DNA of 10,848 bases from Planctomycetota bacterium (GTDB lineage Bacteria; Planctomycetota; Phycisphaerae; Tepidisphaerales; Tepidisphaeraceae). The notes beneath the pieces are model-generated. The model was not told the origin of the DNA, ran no database searches, and saw nothing but the letters and a program-made list of their open reading frames with translations. Positions 6,832 to 10,848 of the stretch are shown piece by piece; within the stretch, counting starts at the first letter, position 1, and every line of letters begins with the position of its first letter. The DNA is taken from contig JAKORQ010000114.1 of the NCBI GenBank assembly GCA_029777755.1, forward strand, positions 1-10,848, written 5' to 3'. The translations under genes and the position numbers were made by a program.

Positions 6832-6933
6832 TTGCTTGGCCTAATGAAATTTGCGCACAACAATCGATCAGGCTCAGGATTACACCTCGTTTGGCCCTTA
6901 AAGTTGAACTGGAGGCTGCATGAATCGCCGTGA
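6832..6933 (+). CDS. Possible 33-residue leader ORF overlapping the next gene
   Basis: From TTG 6832 the frame reads M-L-G-L-M-K-F-A-H-N-N-R-S-G-S-G, continues to W-R-L-H-E-S-P and stops at TGA 6931-6933. A perfect AGGAGG stands 5 bases upstream. The end overlaps the start of the small membrane protein gene (6920) by 14 bases, and the ribosome-binding site of that gene lies inside it, the arrangement expected of a coupled leader peptide. The peptide shows no known motif. It is weakly supported: the start codon is TTG, or ATG 6844 with poor spacing, and 33 codons can be open by chance. Confidence 0.22.
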   Translation: MLGLMKFAHNNRSGSGLHLVWPLKLNWRLHESP

Positions 6934-7165
6934 CGGAGTGTGGTTCCCCGCCAAGACTGATTGCAGATGGCTCTGGGATCTGCCGACATGCTGGCAAGGG
7001 TGGACGGTCGTGGTCTGCTGGTGGATCGCGCTCATCGCGGGCGTGCTGTATCTTTCCACCATCGTCGGCTCGCTTAAGGGCGTGGTTCTGTTCGTGGCGG
7101 TGATGTCGCTGCTGCTCACCGCGATCTGCTACGCCAAGGGGGAACGGCTGCGCCTCCGCGACTGA
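6920..7165 (+). CDS. Small membrane protein with two transmembrane helices, function unknown
   Basis: The 81-residue protein has a soluble N-terminus with W-F-P-A-K (8-12) and L-P-T-C-W-Q-G-W (21-28). Helix 1 (about 29-49, V-V-V-C-W-W-I-A-L-I-A-G-V-L-Y-L) and helix 2 (about 54-72, V-V-L-F-V-A-V-M-S-L-L-L) follow, then C-Y-A-K-G-E-R-L-R-L-R-D. The layout F-P ... P-x-x-W-Q-G-W, two helices, K-G-E at the end recalls small uncharacterised inner-membrane proteins seen in many Gram-negative bacteria; that is from memory of the family style and the function is not known. The start is well supported: GGAGG at 6911-6915, 4 bases before ATG. A strong terminator 44 bases after the stop closes the unit, so the gene is the last of the + block. 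Confidence 0.72.
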   Translation: MNRRDGVWFPAKTDCRWLWDLPTCWQGWTVVVCWWIALIAGVLYLSTIVGSLKGVVLFVAVMSLLLTAICYAKGERLRLRD

Positions 7166-7208
7166 ACCGTCGCCGGCGGAGCTGTGAGACACGCGAAACA
7201 AACAATAA

Positions 7209-7247
7209 AGGCTCGACGCCAGGGTGATGGCGTCGAGCCTCTTTTTT
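7209..7247. terminator. Strong bidirectional Rho-independent terminator
   Basis: A perfect 12-bp stem, aggctcgacgcc (7209-7220) with ggcgtcgagcct (7229-7240) around an 8-base loop, is followed on + by ctttttt (7241-7247). On the minus strand it is followed by a T-rich ttattgtttgttt. It lies between the converging membrane protein gene (+) and oxidoreductase gene (-) and should end both transcripts. Confidence 0.92.
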
Positions 7248-7257
7248 GTGACATCGA

Positions 7258-8391
7258 TTACTTGATGAGGCCGGCAGCGAACAGCTCCTTCTGCCGCCTG
7301 ACCACTTGCGCGCAGGCATCAGGATCGATGGTGCCATCCGGCAGATCCGCCAAGCGCACCTCGCCGCCCTGCTCGGCCGACTTGAAGGCGGCCTGCGTCA
7401 GGCGGGTGATGGTCAGCGCCTGCTCCGGCGTCGTTCCGATATCGACATTCTCGCCGCGAATCGCCCGGCACAGGTCACCGTAGATGTGGTCATCGCCGGT
7501 GGTCTTGTCCTTCCAGGTAGTGGTGGTATCGCAGAAGCGGTACGGGCCGCCCCGCTCGGTGTGGAAGTGGAAGCCATCCTTGTTGATGGTGATCCCGCCC
7601 TTCGTGCCGAGGATGTAGATCGAGCGGGTGTCGGGATGGTTGGAGATCCACGCCAGGTCGAAGGTGTAGCTGCACTTGGCGCTGCGGGCGAAAATGGTGC
7701 AGTGTTCCTCCACGTCGAAGGGAATCCCCTCCGGCAGTTCGTGCGGGAAACCCTTGAACGTCCACCCGGTAGCCGATTGGATCTCCGGCCAGCCGGTGAG
7801 GCTAAATACCATGTCCATGAAGTACTGCCCCATATCCATGACGACACCGCCGCCGGACTTCTCGCGATCGACGAACCAGCGGGCGTTGTGCATCATGTCC
7901 ACGCCCGGCCGGCCGCGCCTGCGGAAGAACTGCACGTTCACGCGATAGATTTCGCCAAGCTCGCCATCCTGAATGAACTGCCGCGCCATGGAAACCTCTG
8001 CCCAGCGCATGCGCGAGCTGAAGAAAATAACCTTCTTACCGGCCTTCTTTGCTTCCTCGATGACCTGCTTGTTCTCAGCGATGCAAAGCGTGCTGGGCTT
8101 CTCGCAGGCCACATGCCTCCCGGCACGCAGGGCGGCGATTGTCAGCGGTGCGTGGCAGGCCACGGGGGTGGCGACCGTCACCAGGTCTGACTCGGTCTTC
8201 TTCAGCATCTCGCCGAAGTCCTCGAAGATGGGAGTGTCGGTCAGGCCGAATTCCTCCTTGCGCCGCTGGGCACGCGGAAGAATCACGTCGCACAGTCCCA
8301 CGACCTTCATCCCCAGGTTCTGGTAGCTTCGCAGATGTGTACTGCTGATGTCCCCGCAACCAACTAGAGCCACACGAATCGGTTCCGCCAT
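7258..8391 (-). CDS. Gfo/Idh/MocA family NAD(P)-dependent oxidoreductase
   Basis: The 377-residue protein has an N-terminal Rossmann fold with V-A-L-V-G-C-G-D-I-S (7-16), D35 after the second strand, and A-T-P-V-A-C-H (74-80). The catalytic-Lys motif is C-E-K-P-S (96-100, K98). The C-terminal dimer domain carries G-G-G-V-V-M-D-M-G-Q-Y (180-190). Family members oxidise or reduce sugars, inositols and related polyols with a tightly bound nicotinamide cofactor. Y190 stands where inositol-dehydrogenase-like members have His; a Tyr here is typical of glucose-fructose oxidoreductase and related sugar dehydrogenases. The substrate cannot be told. No twin-arginine or other signal is present, so it is cytoplasmic. 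ATG 8391 is chosen because AAGGAG (8401-8406) stands 9 bases upstream and because the Rossmann strand starts right after it; the frame is open to ATG 8481 but that extension is unlike the family. It lies 115 bases after the FtsX permease gene on the same strand. Confidence 0.94.
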   Translation of the reverse strand: MAEPIRVALVGCGDISSTHLRSYQNLGMKVVGLCDVILPRAQRRKEEFGLTDTPIFEDFGEMLKKTESDLVTVATPVACHAPLTIAALRAGRHVACEKPSTLCIAENKQVIEEAKKAGKKVIFFSSRMRWAEVSMARQFIQDGELGEIYRVNVQFFRRRGRPGVDMMHNARWFVDREKSGGGVVMDMGQYFMDMVFSLTGWPEIQSATGWTFKGFPHELPEGIPFDVEEHCTIFARSAKCSYTFDLAWISNHPDTRSIYILGTKGGITINKDGFHFHTERGGPYRFCDTTTTWKDKTTGDDHIYGDLCRAIRGENVDIGTTPEQALTITRLTQAAFKSAEQGGEVRLADLPDGTIDPDACAQVVRRQKELFAAGLIK

Positions 8392-8400
8392 AGCGCCATT

Positions 8401-8406
8401 CTCCTT
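8401..8406 (-). promoter_or_regulatory. Shine-Dalgarno AAGGAG deciding the start at 8391
   Basis: Read on the minus strand, AAGGAG is 9 bases before the ATG at 8391. It supports the 377-residue oxidoreductase rather than the 407-residue form from 8481. Another ATG lies between, but it is out of frame. Confidence 0.65.
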
Positions 8407-8419
8407 CACGATATGTTCA

Positions 8420-8450
8420 GTTCGGCAGAGTATACCGTGAGCTGCGAAAC
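8420..8450 (-). promoter_or_regulatory. Candidate -10 element flanked by an imperfect dyad, upstream of the oxidoreductase gene
   Basis: On the minus strand tatact (8429-8434 on +) matches five of six bases of the -10 consensus, 37 bases before the ATG at 8391. No good -35 is seen. Arms at 8420-8428 and 8442-8450 pair at seven of nine positions and enclose the hexamer, an operator-like layout. It suggests the oxidoreductase may have its own promoter even though the permease gene lies upstream on the same strand. Confidence 0.25.
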
Positions 8451-8506
8451 AATGCGCCAGTGGGGCACATCCCAGATCCATTCCACGATGACGCAGTGAT
8501 GCGGGC

Positions 8507-10848
8507 TCAGAGCGTACCTCTTCCAGCCTGCAGGAGACGCAGAGGTTCCACCCTGCCGATGGTTAATGCTGGCCAGGCGCCAGCGAGGATGCACAGTGAA
8601 AGGGCTGCGCCGATACCGATCGACAGTTTGGCCCAGGGGACCGTCAAGTCTGGATGAAGGCCGCCGAAGAAGCTGACATACTGCGAGATTCCCGAACCGC
8701 ACCAGCCGGCCAGTATTCCAAACGACAGACTCAGGACGCACGCCACGATGCCGATCAGCAGCGCCTCGGCCACCACAACACGCACGATGGCCGACCGCGT
8801 GAACCCGATGGCCCGCAACACCCCCAGGTCCCAGCTACGCGCCCGTACCGACGCCATGATGGCATTGAGCAGACCGATCGAGCTTACCGCCAGCGTCACC
8901 AGCGGAAGCTGGCTCAGGCTCCAGATCCATCCGTCGGCTCTCCCGCGGATCCTTCGCGTCACCTCTTCCGGGGTGGTTATACGAACGCGCGGGCCGCGAT
9001 CGAACTGTGGCAGTCCCTCCTCCACCAGCGAGAACGCCCTGCCATCAACCTTTTCCGCCAGTTCACGGGCAGCCTCGCCGATGGCTGCTGGATCGATCGG
9101 GCCATAGCCATTGCCCCAGAAAAAGCGAACATTGCCCTGCGGGAAATCGGCCTCGACCGTTGCAAAGTCGGCGAAGCAGAGTGCGGCCGATCTGGCCGCC
9201 CGCAGGCGCATTCCCGAGAGCTTGGTCATCCAGTGCGAACCCGGCAGACGCACCACACCGGCGATGCGATAGGTAATCACCTTTTCATTGTCGGCCGGCG
9301 GATTCAGGTCAAAGGTATCTCCCAGCCCCAGTCCGGTCTCACGGCAGAAGTAATCGGGAACGATGCATCCACGCTGTGACTTGAGAAGCGGGATCGCGCT
9401 TTCAGGGGAGCCAGCCACCCATTCCATCTTCAGCAGCGGATCAGACCCGCCTATGCCGCGGTCGGGATCAAGACCCACCAGCACGACATTGTCCTGTCGC
9501 GTGACGGTAGCACGCTCGGCACTGCCGGTAATATCCTCTGCAAGTTTGGGCTGCTCCACGGCCAGCGGCATCACGGTCGCCGGGTCAAACCCCGGCAGCT
9601 TGCGTACTTCATCGATCGCATCGGAAGGCAAACCATCCGGGAGGATCGCAACAAGGGCGCCCGGCACCCACGTCCCCGGCTCGAATGGCCGAAGCATCGT
9701 GTAGCCCCACACCTGCATGGCGACGAACAGTCCCAACCCGACGGTCATGGCTACCGAGGTGCCCACCGTTCGCCAGAGATTCCCGCTCAGCTGCCCGGCC
9801 AGCAAACGCGGCTCCAGGCGCATCAGGAACGCCATCATCGGGGCGATAAGCCGCTCGGTGAACAGCACAGCCGCGGGCGAAAGCAGGATGAATCCCACTG
9901 CCATGCTGGTGCAACCCACCGTCGCATGTATGGCATAGCGCACCGCATCAGGCACAGGGATCACGAAAGTCAGCAGTGGGTTGAGCGTGACGAGGATCGC
10001 CCCCGTGATGGTGGCGGCCAGCAAGTGTCGACCATGCCCGGACGGCGCCTGGGGAGCGATGGCATCCAGCGGGCGCAGCCGCATGGCGCGGCAGGCCGGC
10101 ACGATAGCGGCACAGATCGCGCCGCCGAACGCGCAGCCGGCGGAAAGCATCAGGCTCCACTTGCCAATGATCACCTCGCCCTCGTCGGTAAGCCCCGGGT
10201 TCAGCCGGGACGCGACCAACAGCAGCCCATATCCGGCCGCCACTCCACCCAGCCAGCCGAGCACCGCCAGGGCGATCGCCTCCACGCCGATCAGCGCCGC
10301 CACCTGTGGCCGCGTCAGGGCGACAGCTCGCAGGATGGCGAACTGCCGCGACCTCTCGGTAACGCCCATGTTCAGCGTAGTGAAGATGATGAACAGCGCC
10401 GCCAGTAGCGATATGCCCGTCGCGGCATACGACTGCATGCGCAGGTTCTCGGCGGTGGCGCTTTCATTGAGTGCCTGTTCCAGCTCTCGCGAGTCCTGGA
10501 ACTTCAGCGGCGGATCCATGCGATTAAGCCGCGGACTCCACGCAAAGCGAAACCGATGAACATCCGTCTCGGGATCGAGGATGAGGCTGACAAAACTGAT
10601 CTGCGCCGGGCGATCGAGGATCTTCTCGGCCAGCTTCATCGGCACATACAACCCGCCGGCTGCCGGCCCGAGAACCATCGGCGGACGCCCTCCACCGGCA
10701 GGCACCGGTGGCACATCAGTGATACCGACAATGGTCAGCTTCTGGGCCTTCTCACCAACACCCGCAGACACCTCGCCGCCCAGGTCCACGCCAAGCCGCT
10801 CGGCCGCGTCGGCGCTCAGCACCGCCTCAAGCACCTCGTGATTGTCCG
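8507..10848 (-). CDS. FtsX/MacB-type ABC transporter permease, 5'-truncated by window edge
   Basis: The frame is open to the right edge, so the start is outside; at least 779 residues are visible. In N-to-C order from the codon at 10834: the end of a MacB-like periplasmic domain (about 1-130, with A-A-E-R-L-G-V-D-L-G-G-E-V), then a first FtsX domain with helices near 135-157, 180-207 and 228-248. Two further helices lie near 272-293 and 305-326, and another at 357-380. A second large periplasmic domain (about 385-630, with L-G-L-G-D-T-F-D-L) is followed by a second FtsX domain with helices near 642-662, 685-712 and 736-755. Both FtsX domains have the R-x-F-A-I-L-R-A-V-A / W-D-L-G-V-L-R-A-I-G-F coupling signature. 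This two-domain form is typical of permeases that pair with a LolD/MacB-type ATPase to extract lipoproteins or move substrates across the envelope. The substrate is unknown, and no ATPase gene lies downstream in the window; it may be upstream, outside. Confidence 0.93.
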   Translation of the reverse strand, partial: DNHEVLEAVLSADAAERLGVDLGGEVSAGVGEKAQKLTIVGITDVPPVPAGGGRPPMVLGPAAGGLYVPMKLAEKILDRPAQISFVSLILDPETDVHRFRFAWSPRLNRMDPPLKFQDSRELEQALNESATAENLRMQSYAATGISLLAALFIIFTTLNMGVTERSRQFAILRAVALTRPQVAALIGVEAIALAVLGWLGGVAAGYGLLLVASRLNPGLTDEGEVIIGKWSLMLSAGCAFGGAICAAIVPACRAMRLRPLDAIAPQAPSGHGRHLLAATITGAILVTLNPLLTFVIPVPDAVRYAIHATVGCTSMAVGFILLSPAAVLFTERLIAPMMAFLMRLEPRLLAGQLSGNLWRTVGTSVAMTVGLGLFVAMQVWGYTMLRPFEPGTWVPGALVAILPDGLPSDAIDEVRKLPGFDPATVMPLAVEQPKLAEDITGSAERATVTRQDNVVLVGLDPDRGIGGSDPLLKMEWVAGSPESAIPLLKSQRGCIVPDYFCRETGLGLGDTFDLNPPADNEKVITYRIAGVVRLPGSHWMTKLSGMRLRAARSAALCFADFATVEADFPQGNVRFFWGNGYGPIDPAAIGEAARELAEKVDGRAFSLVEEGLPQFDRGPRVRITTPEEVTRRIRGRADGWIWSLSQLPLVTLAVSSIGLLNAIMASVRARSWDLGVLRAIGFTRSAIVRVVVAEALLIGIVACVLSLSFGILAGWCGSGISQYVSFFGGLHPDLTVPWAKLSIGIGAALSLCILAGAWPALTIGRVEPLRLLQAGRGTL

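Noticed and set aside
6804..6833. Possible terminator after the glycosyltransferase (cctgt / acagg, then a T-run)
   Set aside because: The stem is only 5 bp with a 10-base loop, it is AT-rich by context, and it overlaps the AGGAGG; too weak to call.
7306..8190. Plus-strand open frame of 294 codons opposite the Gfo/Idh/MocA gene
   Set aside because: The translation is rich in Ala, Gly, Val, Leu and Asp without motifs, and it is a mirror of a conserved gene.
8654..9379. Plus-strand open frame of 241 codons opposite the permease
   Set aside because: It is antisense to the conserved FtsX domain region and has no membrane or domain pattern of its own.

Overview
The window is GC-rich and densely coded. 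It comes from a Gram-negative-type bacterium: there is an LPS-core-type family 9 glycosyltransferase and a signal-bearing periplasmic-type metal-binding peptide. The Thr-Thr-Arg-Pro-Ala linker in that peptide, a Gfo/Idh/MocA oxidoreductase, a large FtsX-type permease and a full-length HrpA together suggest Planctomycetota, perhaps a Phycisphaerae relative. That placement is inference from style and was not tested.

Layout from left to right. (1) The C-terminal end of a small heat-shock protein (Hsp20) on +, cut by the left edge, ends in a strong hairpin terminator. (2) queG (epoxyqueuosine reductase, last step of queuosine synthesis) lies on - and converges on hsp20. (3) Upstream of queG, also on -, is a short secreted or lipid-anchored Cys4 heavy-metal-binding-domain peptide, with a hairpin between it and queG. 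(4) A divergent intergenic region of about 175 bp holds a perfect 15-bp palindrome and promoter-like hexamers. (5) hrpA on + is a full-length ATP-dependent RNA helicase of about 1300 residues, the size of the E. coli protein. (6) A heptosyltransferase-like glycosyltransferase follows on + after about 54 bp. (7) A small two-helix membrane protein follows on +, possibly preceded by and coupled to a 33-codon leader ORF with a perfect Shine-Dalgarno. (8) A strong bidirectional terminator sits between the converging blocks. (9) A Gfo/Idh/MocA oxidoreductase on - has a tyrosine of the glucose-fructose-oxidoreductase type at the catalytic position. (10) A large FtsX/MacB-type permease on - runs off the right edge.

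Most genes are housekeeping or envelope genes, and I see no mobile element, CRISPR array, RNA gene or defence cluster. No coherent new multi-gene system is evident. The points worth checking are small: the unclear start of hrpA with two perfect dyads around it, the short coupled ORF near 6832, the metal-binding mini-protein, and an FtsX permease with no ATPase gene on its downstream side inside the window. No stretch longer than 300 bases lacks a gene.
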